From Rhododendron vialii (Eukaryota; Streptophyta; Magnoliopsida; Ericales; Ericaceae), in contig NC_080568.1 in the NCBI RefSeq assembly GCF_030253575.1, positions 8,831,501 to 8,895,500 on the forward strand: 64,000 nucleotides of DNA. The letters are read 5' to 3'. Shown here piece by piece: positions 24,346 to 36,600 of this stretch. Below the pieces are notes generated by a model. The model had not been told where the DNA came from and did no database searches. It worked only from the letters and a program-made list of their open reading frames with translations. The stretch's first letter is position 1, and each line of letters begins with the position of its first letter. The position numbers and the translations under genes are program-made.

Positions 24346-24844
24346 GACGGCACTTGAAGCACCATCGACTTGGTATAAGTAACGTCAAAGAATTCTAGAC
24401 ACCCCTCAAGGTAATCCAGAGCAGAACATACTAGCAAAGTAGACAAGTAAACTTAAGGAACCTGATTGGTTGAATGGACGGGCGGTCCATTGCCAGGGAT
24501 GGAAGTAGAAGTGGACGAGCGAATCGCCGCTTGTTGATCGAATTTGGACAGGACAAGCTGTCGTTGCAGATTTTGACGGGGTAGGCCGTCGTTGCTGGGG
24601 ATCAATCTATCCTCGGCACAAAGCATTCCAACAAACATGGGTAGGTCGTGTCAGGCAGGTTGAATTCCATCTATTGGGAATCAGAGCCAATCTCCTTATC
24701 AAAGACCATCCGAGATAGAGCAATAAGATTGCTGGAAGATGCGCGTAAAGCTAGACTAAAGTAGAGGTAGTCGTTTGGGGCAGGCCGAGGCGGACTCTCT
24801 TGGGGAACAATTAGTTGAGGACGGGTGGACCATCGAACGATATT

Positions 24845-25320
24845 CTGATCGTTGTTGTTGCGAATTGAACAAGACTGGCTGTCGTTGATTTGGATGGGCG
24901 GATCATCAGTCTAAATGATTGAGCCGTTACAAATTAGACAGGACCAGCTGTCGTTGATTTGGAGACAGGAAGATCAGTGTGCAGAATGATCAAGCCATTG
25001 AGAAATTTGACAGGACCGGCTGTCATTGATTTGGATGGGCAGATCATCAGTCTAAATGATCAAGCCGTTGCGAATTGGACAGGACCGACTGTCATTGATT
25101 TGGATGGGAAGATCAGTGTGTAGAATGATCAAGCCATTGAAAAATTTGACAGGACCGGCTGTCGTTGATGTGGATGGGCCAATCATCAATCTAAATGATC
25201 GAGCCGTCGCGAATTGGACAGAACCGGCTGTCGTTGATTTGGATGGGAAGATCAGAGTGTAGAATGATTAAGTCATTGAGAAATTTGACAGGATCTGCTG
25301 TTGTTGATTTTATCGCATCA
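24845..25320. repeat. 70-bp tandem array in the element's 3' region
   Basis: Seven copies of a 69 to 72-bp unit are marked by GCTGTCGTTGATTTGGATGG or close variants at about 24,880, 24,950, 25,022, 25,091, 25,161, 25,230 and 25,300. Two unit types alternate: one carries GATCATCAGTCTAAATGAT, the other AAGATCAGTGTGTAGAATGA. This gives a 140-bp higher-order dimer. The array lies between the gag remnant and the 3' LTR, a region where Tat/Ogre relatives often carry tandem repeats. Confidence 0.85.
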
Positions 25321-28104
25321 TGCTATGAGAACAATGTCGCAAAAGATTTTTAATCGCATCCGTCCGCAAACAAATCATGGATTTAGGGAGATTTCCATTG
25401 CCTCTGTTGACCAACAATAACAAAACCGTAGGAGATTGCATCACATCCTTCGGGATACAAGTTGAGAGTTAGGGAGATTTCCATTGCCTCCACTAACCAA
25501 TGATAACCAAAATCGCAGGAGATTGCATCGCATCCTTCGGCAAATCAAGACATGATGGCAACCATTCCGGCCACCTTCCTGTTTTCAACAGTTGATATAC
25601 ACAATATGCAAAGATGTATGCTATATGAATACACAAATTGAAAATGCAGACCCTAGCTAAGGGCGGCTCCTAGGAGGACAACGATACTTAAGAACTATCA
25701 CTGAGTCCTAGTACTTTACTGCCTCTGCTTCTGAGATGTGCACCCAAACAAAGAGGCATTGAAAGGGCCGGCGTGCCCAATTGACATTTTGCAGTGGCAT
25801 TGGGTCTGCATGTCCCTTTCTTTGAAGCTTGGGCAGACGAGCCTCATAGATGCTTTGCTTGGCCTTGGGGCGACGTGTGCTTGTTGTGCACAAGATTCCA
25901 CTGCTTGCAAATTACAGATGCTAGGAGTAACAATATAAAAATTGCATTTTTATAGTTTATTGACTCTCTTTTGCAAGTGTTTAAGAGAATACAAAAACTA
26001 ACCACTAATATCCAATTTGCATTGACAAATGACCTGAATCAACGCACAGACACACATATATGTACGGACTCGCCTAGCTCAAACGAAAAGGGAGAAAGAG
26101 CCCCAGGATACAACGTGGACCCCTATACACATGGAAAATAATGAAATTTTGGGCATTAACATGCCAAAACTCAAATATCCTCTTAGACAGGTGGAACTGA
26201 CACTCTCGTAAGGCCAAATAGATGTACAATGACCTGTACGAACCAACAAGAACCGAGAAAAGCATCTCGATATGACAATGGACTGAAAAACCTTAGAAAA
26301 ATGTCACAAAGACGGACATAAGACGCAGATAAAGACACATATAGACCCGGACTGAAACCGACACCCCCGTGCAGTCATATTAGGTTCATATGACCTGCAT
26401 GGCATGACAAAACTTGGCAAAAGTCCCTTGAATGACATTCAAAAGCAATAGCTGATTGCTATTGATTGTTGCTCAAATTGAATACGTGTGCGCAGGGTTT
26501 GAGACTAACACACATCACTTTGAACAAATGCACGTGAATCTCAAACTAGTGCGCGTGGTTACAAATTCGCTGCAGGTGCTTACACCAAACTTCGCTGAAC
26601 TTAGAATAAACTGTGAGCCATTAGGCCTCACCAGCATTTTGTTCTATTTTTTATGCTTATATCTTTTAAGGCTTTTGCTCAGCTTTGAAATTGAAATAGT
26701 AATTTGAAATAAAATTGAAAGATGAAAGGCTTTCCCCCTTCCTGCACCGATGAAGCTTGTCTTCTTCTTGACCACAGTGATGCACCAAAGCCTTGGATCA
26801 AATTGATAGGTTGTGACCGAGTCTCAAAGAGAAACTGCCTACGTATCCTATTTTTGGGAATTAGGTCAAAACGTAGTTCAGGCCAAGGTTCACTCGTGTG
26901 TTTTACCTCACCTTTTACGCTCTAACTTTTGCCTAGAACCGCCCATTCGAGTTTTCAGTCTAGCGAGCTTTTGAATATTGCCTATTTACTTTTGCCTAGA
27001 CTGCCTTCATAGGTTCTCGGTCTAGCAGACTGCTCTAACTTTTGCTTGGAACTGCCCACCCTTGGGATTTTCAGCCCAACGAACTTCTCTTAGGGAAAAG
27101 GCTTTTGAATTGATCCATGCTGACCAAGGTATTGATTTTGTCGCTGTCGAGGTCGATAACCTTCGGCCGCAACCCCAGATAAAATGGCTTTGATAGCACA
27201 GGGTCCAGAGCGCTTCGGTTGACATGCCTCACTCTAGGCCACTTTCACACTTTCTAACTTGTGCTTGGCGGAACGCTGTTCTTGCAAACTTGAACATGGT
27301 ATGTGGCATTGGGCCTTCTGAGCTTTGCTTTACAAGGTTTGGCACCCAGTAACAAAGGGACTCGATACTTTTTTATCTCATTATCAACACTAGGCATGTC
27401 TTTTGAGAGCCCATACCAAGATGTCGATGAACTCTTCGAGCATGTCTGCCCGGGCGCAAGCTTCTTTGGGGACAGTGTTAAACCAATTTGAATCATTCGG
27501 AAGTCTACCTCATCTTTCAAGTTTATTTGAAAATAATTATTTCAATTAATAAGCTGAGCATACCTTTCGTATGTCATTTCGGTGAGAGAACACATTTCCT
27601 TGGAGATGACCCCATCGAAATCTATCCCTTCGTCGACAGGGTCGACACAGTTTATTCAAAAGCCAGCGAAGTACTCAGAAGTAAGATAATGCATAATATA
27701 AAAGAACCCTCGGGGTTGCCAAGTAAAACAAAAGACTTGAATTGAAAATAGAAGCTACGACATGGAGGCCCAAGAGGCACAAACTCCGACTCAAAGCTAG
27801 ACTTAGACGACTCAAAAGACTCTGTGTCAGACTCAGACTCAAAAGTGTCAATGCAAAATAGACGCGATTTGAAAATGCAATTTTTATAGTTACCTTTGGC
27901 TTCCTTGTAGAGAGGTGGAATCTAGAGGATGTCTGGCCCAAGTAAAAGCACTGCGGCTCCCTCAGCTTCTTCGACCAAACCTACTCGGTGCTCCCATGAA
28001 CAATGGATCTCAGCCCATCAGTCCGCTCCTTTGTAAGCTCCTCATTATTGTCAATCCAGGTGTCGGCAGTGAAGACCTCAATTGCCCAACTTACAGCCAT
28101 CATG
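25321..28104 (-). other. Interior of copy 1 downstream of gag
   Basis: No pol domain is visible in any frame. Much of the stretch (about 26,280-27,920) is homologous, in reverse orientation, to 55,413-57,130 in copy 2, so it is an old shared part of the family. On the minus strand, after the TAG that closes gag at about 27,915, an acidic serine-rich frame continues for about 75 codons (for example CIDTFESESDTESF), and it is conserved in copy 2. Confidence 0.6.
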
Positions 28105-29607
28105 TTAATCCCCAGTTCGAACGGGATGGATACGATTGGAGATATGGTTGATTTGAGTGGAGATAATAGATATCTGACCAACCAGAGGGTCAAAGTGGTG
28201 TTGAGGCAAGGAATTGGAAATGACGTAGGGCTTTTGTGGAACTTGAACCATGCCATTATCAATGAGATCTTGAATCTCATGTCGAAGACGATAACACGCG
28301 TTAGTGGGATGACCAGGCATTTGGTGTAAGACACAGAAGAGGTGAGGCTTGAAACTAGAAGCTAGGACTTTTGGCGGGGAGGCTGGGGTCAAAGGCTTGA
28401 GATGCCCGAATTTGATGAACTTTTCCATCACTGCAGACAGATGTGCCTCAAAGACAGAGAAACTCCGAGGTTGGGTTCGAGCCCAATAGCTTTGGGCGTT
28501 TTGAACCTGATTGACATCAGCAGCGCGATTGGAGTCGAAAGCCAAAGCATCGCTCCTGTATTGGAGTAGTTGCTATTACCAAACAGCGGGCTACTGTTTC
28601 CAGAATAAGCCCTCGGCTTAGCTTCTTGAGAAGTGGAAGAAGAAGATTCTTCTCTTGGCAGAACTCCACTTTGCAGGGCCTCTTCAATGGCCAAACCAGA
28701 CTCGAAAAAAGTCTCAAAGTTGGCGGATGCTTGAACCAACACAAGGTACTTGGCGAAGTCAGGCTAAAATTGCGGGAGATGATGCGAAGTTGATGCGGAG
28801 TTGATCCCTTTTGCTCGGGCGCTCAGTCATTAATGCGACTTTGGCTCTCCACCTCTTAACAAAATCCGCAAAGGACTCCTTTGCTTCTATTTTGGTGGAC
28901 TCCAACTCACGAGTAGTCATTTTAAGCTGCGAGTTGTAGCTATACTGCGAGACAAAGGCAACCCCTATGTCTTCCCAAGTTCTTCTTTTGGAGATGTCGA
29001 GCGACAGAAACCAATGGAAAGCAGGCCCGGAGAGAGTCTGTGGGAATAGCTGAGACATAGCCTCACTTTGCACACCCAGTAGTTTCATTGCAGCATGGTA
29101 GCCGAAGAGATGAGTCTTGGGATCACCGCTCCCGTCGAACTTAACCAAGTCAGGCATCTTGAATTTGTCGGAAAGCCTAGCATTGGGGTATAGGCAAAGA
29201 CGATCCAGGTCAATTCCTCCTGCACCGATCTTATCAGATTTTGAAACAACTTCTTCCAGCTTAGCCATCTTAGCCATGAGTGCTGTCATGTCAGGGTTTC
29301 GAACAAGCCTCATAGCCACCGAATTGAGGTTTGGAGCAAGCACACAAGTCTCTCTAGAGATGGGCTGAATAATGAGATGGCTCGCATGATTTGGATTCTC
29401 GACAAAGACAAGGTCTGCATGAACATCCTCATCGTCCTCATCCTCGTCCTCCTCTTCTGGTGCTGGTGGAAGACAAGTATTAAAGAGGTCGTTCAATCGG
29501 GCAATATTGGCGTCTATCTAAGCAGCCCTCTGTTGCATGGTGGTGATGCTATTTTGGAGGTTCATGAACATAGTTTCCACAGTGAGTGGTCGTGGTTGGT
29601 CTGCCAT
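28105..29607 (-). pseudogene. Broken gag of copy 1
   Basis: The start is ATG at 29,607-29,605, in the same context as the gag-like start of copy 2. A TAG interrupts after about 29 codons (near 29,520). A long frame follows with a Retrotrans_gag-type core: KMPDLVKFDGSGDPKTHL, GPAFHWFLSLD and SFADFVKRWRAKV. Further frameshifts near 28,760 and 28,530 lead to a C-terminal part with HQMPGHPTNACYRLRHEIQD and LIDNG, a Cys/His pattern typical of Tat/Ogre gag proteins. Gag would form the particle that packages the element RNA. This copy cannot make a full protein. Confidence 0.75.
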
Positions 29608-31067
29608 GATAGGTTTTTCTGATGAGCCTGAAGAAGAAGTTGATAATGGGGAAGCCGGGGGCGTGACTTTTTGCAATATTCATGGCAAACCCGACTGTAG
29701 GGCGGCCAACAGTGAACCTTGAGAAGCCTCCGTTGCAACTAACTGGGAATCTAGCTTGCAAGTCTTTGAACCTGATTCTGAAGGCGCTCCTAAGTAGGTT
29801 GGGCTATTTTTTTCGGTACCCTCTTGTTCGGTGCAATGGTTCCAAATTAGACAGTAAAGTAATTGAAAGCTTAGTGATGTTTCTGCAGCAGCAGTTAATT
29901 GCAAAAAGAAATGCAATGCACACGTCATCGTCGTCGATGTCCTCCTAGACTCTACAACTACAGACGAGTCTGTCTCATGATGTTCGGACGCTACCAGAAT
30001 CCTTGGATTTCTTTTTGAGGGTGTATCCTTGTTTGAATCGACTAACACTAAGAGATGTCAAAATAGTCTAAGTCTTTGATTATTCCGTTATCGAAAATTC
30101 AACTTTTGGAGTCGGAACAATTCGGTGTAGATGACATGATATTGGAACCGAGGCGGCATAGGCGACACAGCGCCATAGCCTAAACGGTGTATGTGTTGCG
30201 CACGATAACCAAGGTGGTATAAGCATCACGACATTCTCTCCGTTGTTCCTCATTTTTTGTTTGAAACCTCGATTGGGTATTTAGACAAGTACTTAGAAAA
30301 GTCTTGATTTCCCAAAGTCTTGTTGATCTAAAGACTTTAAAAATTGATAACGTGCACCATCGAGATGCATGACTCTTCATCGGGCCATGGCAGCATCCTA
30401 ATAATCATAAGATAGACTCGAAAGAGAGACAACCTAGAAGCCGCCCTAAACATGCTCCTACGCAAAATGGTATGTATGTACATTGCATGCGATAGGAAAA
30501 GCAATAACACGTAGACATCATATGGGGGTTAGATGCAAGTAAATCTTACTCTATAGGTACCTGTCTTAGTTTGGAGTGTTCTAGTACTTTATATATGCAA
30601 AAGCCAATTTTGGTTTGTAACAGGTTCCTCGGACTAAAGCCAAGATATATCTCCCGCTGCCCGCGTAATCGCAGAACAACAGTCGAACAGTAGAATGACT
30701 TATCATCGTCGAAGGTTGCTGGGCATTCGGGGTCTCTGGGCTCCGGTAAACCGTACCGGCTTGCCAAAATACTCCAACGCAGCTATCCAACATCAATGCA
30801 AATGAAGATGCTAAAGAATTGATTAATGGAATAGAATCGCAAATTCGCAAAATGCCTTTTTAAATTTGACTCGCTTTATTAATCAATACTTAGAAGAAAC
30901 TACACGAGAGAATAATCGGAAAAGCCCCAATCGGGATGGCCGGACACGAGGTCCTGTTAAATCACCAATCTTTTCTTTAGCAACGCGAAGCTCACTATTT
31001 TGACAGACTTTTGTGGGATTGTTCTCAAGCGTATAAAAAATCTAAGTATAGACCAATATTGATTCGA
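29608..31067 (-). other. 5' untranslated interior of copy 1
   Basis: No coding frame is convincing. The stretch aligns in reverse orientation with 53,116-54,314 of copy 2, including a block near 30,560-30,770 that matches 53,400-53,640. It is the long leader between primer site and gag. Confidence 0.6.
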
Positions 31068-31085
31068 TCCCCAGCAAAGTCGCCA
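31068..31085 (-). promoter_or_regulatory. tRNA primer-binding site of copy 1
   Basis: On the minus strand TGGCGACTTTGCTGGGGA lies one base after the 5' LTR. It differs at one base from the site of copy 2 (TGGCGACTCTGCTGGGGA). From memory this resembles the tRNA-Arg type site of Ogre-like elements. A comparison with plant tRNA 3' ends would confirm the tRNA. Confidence 0.7.
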
Positions 31086-31086
31086 C

Positions 31087-33073
31087 TGTGGGCAGCGTGC
31101 CCTAAAAATGTAAGGCGGATCGAGGGAGCGCTAAGAGGGACGGCAAGCGCTCGTAAATACAGAGTCGCCACTCGGGTTTTAATCGTCCAACACCCAAGAA
31201 ACTGTATTTCGAAGCACCTGCCGCGCTGTTTGATTTGAAAAAGTGGAAGCACCAGTCTGTCATAACCATTTCTGGGTTTGGGAGCAAGGTTTCGAGAGGG
31301 GAAAGATTTTTTTATGACACCCCTCTCGCCCAATTTCGAGACCAGTTTTTACTTAGGCATTTGTGAAAACATTTGCGATTCTGTTTGATTAATCAAATTC
31401 TTTAGCCATTTAGGGGTGGGGAACAATTTAATGGGGATTAAGGCTATAATATGTTTGCAGGATGTGATAGATAACATGGATACAAAAAGTAGTAAATAGG
31501 ATAAAGGCCAGGTTCTGTTTAATAGAGCAAATCTGATGCACCGTATTGAATTGACATGCACAAGAAAGAATCAACATGCACTGATCCAGTTCACGTGGAT
31601 CACTGCATATGATTCACTCCTGCGCGCACGAATCCCACACAAGCGCGCGTGAGTTTGCTTTGCTCACAGCCTCTGTTTTTACCCTCTTTTGGGCTCTAGA
31701 AATGATCAGTGTATACCCAGGACAAACCAAGCAGTTAATAGGTAGTTACTATACAGTTCTAAGCAGTTTAAAGGCTGAAAAAGCCTTACAAATTAACAAA
31801 ATAGCCCATAAACAGTGTGGGGACAAAATAATGGCCTAAAGCCAAGTTACTCGTGCAAGGCCACTCATTAGTCAGAGGCAGATTGGCGCACGCGTATGGG
31901 GCTCTGGCGCTCGAGTGTTACGCCCTAGCGCGCAATGGTTGCGCCCTAGCGTGCGCTTGTATACACCATTTAACCAGTGTTTGGTTCACATATTTCTAGG
32001 TTCTGCGACAGGTCCAAAATGATCCTAGGGGTACTCCATAACAGCAGAAACACATATTGAACTACAACTAACATTTCTAACAAAGAAAAAAATAATAAAC
32101 TGGTTGTTAGCATGCTTAACAGAGTGATCTATATACAAAATATAACATAAAACAGTAGGACACCAATCTCCACGTGGACCAGCGCGTGCTGCCACAGAGT
32201 GGCGCACGCGTATATGGGACCGTCGCGCGCTGGTTCTTACCATGACGGTTTTTGAAACTCTACCAGCTTTAGGACCAGGACTGGTATTGATTACCAGCCT
32301 TAGTCCTACCAGCCCCCCTCAGGGATCAGAACAGAAAAAAGTAGATATGTTATACCTAGATTGAGTTCGAAAGAGATTGAGCTTGAGGTTGAGGTTGTTT
32401 GAGTGGTTGAATGATTGTGTATTGGAGGAGGAAGAATAAGCTATGTTCTTGAGATTAGGGTTTGTATGTATTTTGTAACCTTTGAAATTCTTGAACCCTT
32501 TGAAAACCTTGAACCCTTTGAAAGAGAAACAAATGGGGATATATATTGGAGGAGATGGAGGTGAATCTGGTTGGTGCAAGGAGATGAGCTCAGCTAGTCC
32601 ACGAGGCTGGCTGAGGTTACTTGGTGGTTAAGCTTATCAACCAATAAAGGTGATGGGGATAGGCTCGGTTCGGCGCGCATTGGAGTCAGTCTAGCGTGCG
32701 TGGGTGCGCCCTGGCGCATGTGGATCAACAGTCAAGCTTTGACCATTGACCACATGTGGAAGTTTAACCCGCGCGCGCAGGTCCTAAACCCACGTGCGCG
32801 AGTCAAACCAACACACGTGTTGGTCAAAAGCCAAGCTTTGACTGTTGACTAACACCCGTCAATTTGACCTGCGCACGCTGGTTTTCAACCAATGCGTGCC
32901 AGTAGGGTTTTTGGCTTTTTGAAATGGCTTAGGATTATGTTAGGTTCAAGAGTTTTTCAAACACTCAAAGCTCAAGCACTTATCATTCTCGAGGTGTTCT
33001 TGATCCGTTTCATCATCGGGGTATCAAAAACCGTAAGTAAACTAATCTGAAAGCCCAGATTGAGGTGTCTACA
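31087..33073 (-). repeat. 5' LTR of copy 1
   Basis: The full-length LTR (1,987 bp) begins TGTAGACACC and ends CTGCCCACA on the minus strand. A TATA-like run lies at 32,539-32,546. It keeps the 690-bp block missing in the partner LTR. Confidence 0.85.
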
Positions 33074-33642
33074 TATTGGAGCTTTTCCCACAAATCATAC
33101 GTGTGTAATGTAACTCTACTTATTGGTGCTTTTACAAACATGAGAACCAAAATGGATGGAACTGACAAAATTAAAACTCGAAGAACCAAAATGACACAAA
33201 ACACACACTTTAGGTGCCTTCGGTATATTTTATCTTCAACGTATTCCGTAAAGGAAAATGCTAATCCAAACACAGTTGATACTTGATAGTGATTTAGATT
33301 CCAAAAGTGGATAAAAATATATACTGATATTAGTGGAAGTGAATCGATGGGTATAAATCTTTTTAAAATTTTCGACATTATCTGTCTCAAAACCAACACC
33401 TAATGAGCGATGGTTAGCATAACCATTTTGAATATCGTCATAGTTTCACAAGCCAAGAGCTTCCAAAACAAGAGGGAACCAAACATCCAGCCATGTATGT
33501 ACAAAGCAACCAAAACAAAACTAACCCACAAAGAAAAAACACGAAATTACAAAAGATATTCATCCAGCGATACAAAGTCATTTGCAGTTCTTATAACTCG
33601 GACCCCGTAGACATCAAACGCCAGAAAGGTCATCTCCCTGCC
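33074..33642. other. 3' flank of F-box gene D
   Basis: There is no gene. This flank is shared with 1,150-2,490 and 37,200-38,130. At 33,224-33,232 it preserves the empty site (single TATATTTTA) of the MULE-type MITE found at 1,247-1,896, which makes it the reference for that insertion. Confidence 0.65.
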
Positions 33643-35166
33643 TCACTCAAACCCATCACAGAAACGTAGTACTTCATTTCTATTTCTGAACATAATTACT
33701 GCTTCAGGTGACAAGCGTTTGAATCCTATCAACTTTTTCAAAATCCTCAATTCTTCAAAAACCTCGTTTGACTCCAACTTGATAAGCAGTCTCTCCAGAA
33801 TAGGTGATTTGGCTAATATAAGTTTTATGAAATCCAACTCAGGCCTCGTGCCAGATACCCCGTGTATCTCAACTTCTCGAAGTTGATTTAATGAGATATC
33901 CGACCAGCCTTGCACTTCTAAAGGTTCTAGAACAGGATCAAGAGCTACAGTTTCACCTGGACATGCCTGAAAAGAAGAAAATGTAATATTTCAGCTTAAC
34001 AATTCAGAATATACATCCCAAAAAGAACATGAGTTGTCATTACTTATCTTAAGTTGAATTTTTTCCAAGTTTGGGCAGCTTCTAATTAAGCATAGAACCA
34101 TAGAGATCTCATCTACTTTCCCAAAACAAATAAGATACAACTTCAGAATTTTGAGATTGGTCAATGTATTCGGATGTCTATTTGGTGGTACACCACCTGC
34201 AGCCATGGCCTAGAGCAAAGGACAAAAACATTTAAACAAAATAAGTACATGGAGGAAACATGCTCCCTAAATGGCTAAATGAACAGAAAACAGAGTTTAC
34301 TAAGGATAGGTTACCTTGAGATGATAGTAGTCCAGTTCCAGAAGCTCAAAGACAGGAAAAGTTCCAGTAAGCATGAGTGGCTTACATGGTACTCGTTTCT
34401 CTGATAGTACTAAGTTCCAGAAGGACGGTAACAAATGAATTGATAGTTTTGCAAGATGAGGAGTACTTTTGAAACAAACAGAACTGAAAAGGCCTACAAA
34501 CTGGGCAAATCTCAGATTAAGAGCGACAATTTCCAGGTAACACAACCTAGTGGAGCTTTGAATCGTTAGCCGTTCCAGTAGCGGGCAAGCGGAAATCAAA
34601 CTTGAAAGTGTGTCACCAGCAATGACAACTTTATCAAGCTTCAGGGAAAGGAACCTGCTAAATCCTTTAAACCCGGGTGGAGGTTGAAACACACAAGAAG
34701 TGAGATCCAAACATGTAATACCTCGACAAGAAAATAGTGATGACGGTAATTTATAAGGTCCAGCTTGGTAAAAGTGTAGGGTCAATTCTTGGATGCCATT
34801 TTTTGACACAAAATCTATCAACTGATCGATCAGTGAACAGCTTTCCAGCGCCTTTAAAGAGACTGTGAACTTGAGTATTGGTCCATGATGTTGTAGCAAA
34901 ACTTGATAAATAGTCATCATAAGGTTGTTCCTTGTTGCCATCGTACATTCTTTGTAGAACATATCATCAAATACAAGTTGGAGAAGCGAAGTCCAGATAT
35001 GCCTCCACTTCTTTGACAAAACACTTGTCCTCACTGCAGCATGTAACCTCAGACACGTTAAGATTTTTTCAAGTACATTGCACGGGAGATTACTGATCAT
35101 GTCTGAAGTTGAGCCACTCATTGTCCTTTTGTTCTCAGTGAAGCTTGAGCGGTCTATTTTTGCCAT
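33643..35166 (-). CDS. F-box/LRR/FBD protein D
   Basis: Three coding exons: 35,166-34,315, 34,209-34,048 and 33,966-33,643, all phase 0, for 445 residues. This is a normal length for plant F-box/FBD/LRR proteins. The F-box spans about residues 22-60 (MISNLPCNVLEKILTCLRLH, then SVLSKKWRHIW). Leucine-rich stretches follow (for example SACPLLERLTI), and exon 3 encodes the FBD end (ISLNQLREVEIHGVSGTRPE and LAKSPILERLLI). Family members are substrate receptors of SCF E3 ubiquitin ligases. The substrate is unknown. Intron 1 is GTAACC/TAG. Intron 2 starts ATAAGT where A and B have GTAAGT, and ends CAG. Without splicing there, the protein stops in the intron and lacks FBD. Start chosen at the first Met, shared with gene E. 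Confidence 0.8.
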
Positions 35167-36521
35167 GTTACTAATTATTCTTTACAACCAGAAAAAATAA
35201 CCAAATTAGAAGTATTTGTTCCATCGCGTAGCACAAAATAAAAGTACAATAACGAACAGCTCATTATTGCATACACTCTTATACTGTAGCAATCTAATAA
35301 CCCAAATTTACGAACAGCCCATGTATATAAGTGTGTATGCTAAATATAGTATTACATAACATAATTATGCTAAATATATAATTTTATATTAAATTTCTTT
35401 AGTTTTGAGTGGGAGCACATGCCCCCGCTTGAATCCATCCCTGGTAAGGGATACGTCACTTCTCCAAAAATTAGGACAGACACATCAAATGCACAGTCAC
35501 GTTACTAGTTTCATAAACTAAACATCCGCAGAAATTTTGAATCAGGTTGGACTTTTCCAAGTTGCAGGGTAATCTCCTAATGTGATTTATTAGATCACGG
35601 CAAATGGAATTGATACAGAAACCAAATAATATATTTAGTGTTTGGAACTTGTGGAAAGTGAGGGAAGAAAGTACTAAAAAGAAAATGAGAGAAAAGAAAG
35701 GGGGAAATTTTACTATTCCTAGAACCCTATTGTCATTTTCTCCTCTCTTTACTCAAACCAAACAAGGGGAGGGAAAAAAAATTTAACCTTACCCTTCTTT
35801 TCCTTTCCCTATGTCCCAAACAAAGCTTTTCTCATTTCACAAGTGCCTTCACCTTTTCTCCCTCTTTAAATCACTTAGAAACCCTAACCTGAGACAAAGT
35901 TAGCCTGTAAGGATTGGCTATTTTTGACACGGAACACAAATATGACATGACACGACATGATAATACGAAAAGCTAAATAGGTTGGGTTAGGGTTGAAAGA
36001 ATTCTGACATGAATACGCAGGGGCAAAAAGTGAAAATAAAAAAAAACGAGACATTTTTGTTGGACTATTGTAAAGGGTAAAAAAGCAAAAGGCCCCCTAA
36101 AATTCAATTTTTTTTTGAAGGGCTAAAGCAGTTACAACACAAGCTTTGGCTCAAGGCTGGCTATGCGAATACGAGATGACACGAGTACCCATATACAAAT
36201 AAAGTTATATATACCTTTTAACAACAGAGGTGTCCGGAGCAGCTGAACGCAACTCGACTAATTCTGACGCCCAATCCCACAATCCATACAAGTGTTTCTG
36301 ACCCGAATGACCGATTATGATTCTGAAGGTAACATATACTCAAACAAGAAGAGCAGCAAGAAGAATAACGGGCATTATATAAGCGCGCACAAACACATGC
36401 ATGACGCACCTATTCAACAATCGAGAACTACGTACGACCAGTAATTGACAAATTCAGTAGGGAATTAAGCTTCTGCGCGCTTGAATCTGGAAAACAAATT
36501 AGGGATTTAATGGTTAATTAC

Positions 36522-36600
36522 CTGGTTGTGGAAACTGTCCTGAAACCAAGGGATGAAATTGAAGACTCTTCAGTACAAGCCACGACTTGATGACTAAGAA
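36522..36600 (-). other. Probable non-coding 5' exon of gene D
   Basis: Copy of the leader block at 708-805 and 40,582-40,690, ending at a GTAATTAACC donor on the minus strand. It lies about 1.36 kb upstream of the gene D start codon, which implies a leader intron of that order. Inferred from position and conservation only. Confidence 0.4.

Larger units (their letters stand above)
23036..33073 (-). mobile_element. Non-autonomous Tat/Ogre-like Ty3/gypsy element (copy 1)
   Basis: Two long terminal repeats (23,036-24,332 and 31,087-33,073) start TGTAGACACC and end GCTGCCCACA on the minus strand. They are flanked by AATTG on the left and TATTG on the right, a 5-bp duplication with one mismatch. 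A tRNA-primer site follows the 5' LTR and a purine tract precedes the 3' LTR. The interior (6.75 kb) holds a broken gag but no recognisable protease, reverse transcriptase or integrase, so the copy needs proteins from elsewhere. The gag C-terminal motif HQMPGHPTNACYRLRHEIQD and the primer site suggest the Tat/Ogre lineage. It was inserted between F-box units C and D. A second, diverged member begins at 51,114. Confidence 0.8.

Noticed and set aside
24845..25320. CRISPR-like array of regular repeats
   Set aside because: The 70-bp units are contiguous without unique spacers and lie in a plant retrotransposon, so it is a tandem satellite-like array.
31060..31090. tRNA-gene-like sequence
   Set aside because: The match is limited to 18 bases at an LTR border, which is the primer-binding site and not a tRNA gene.
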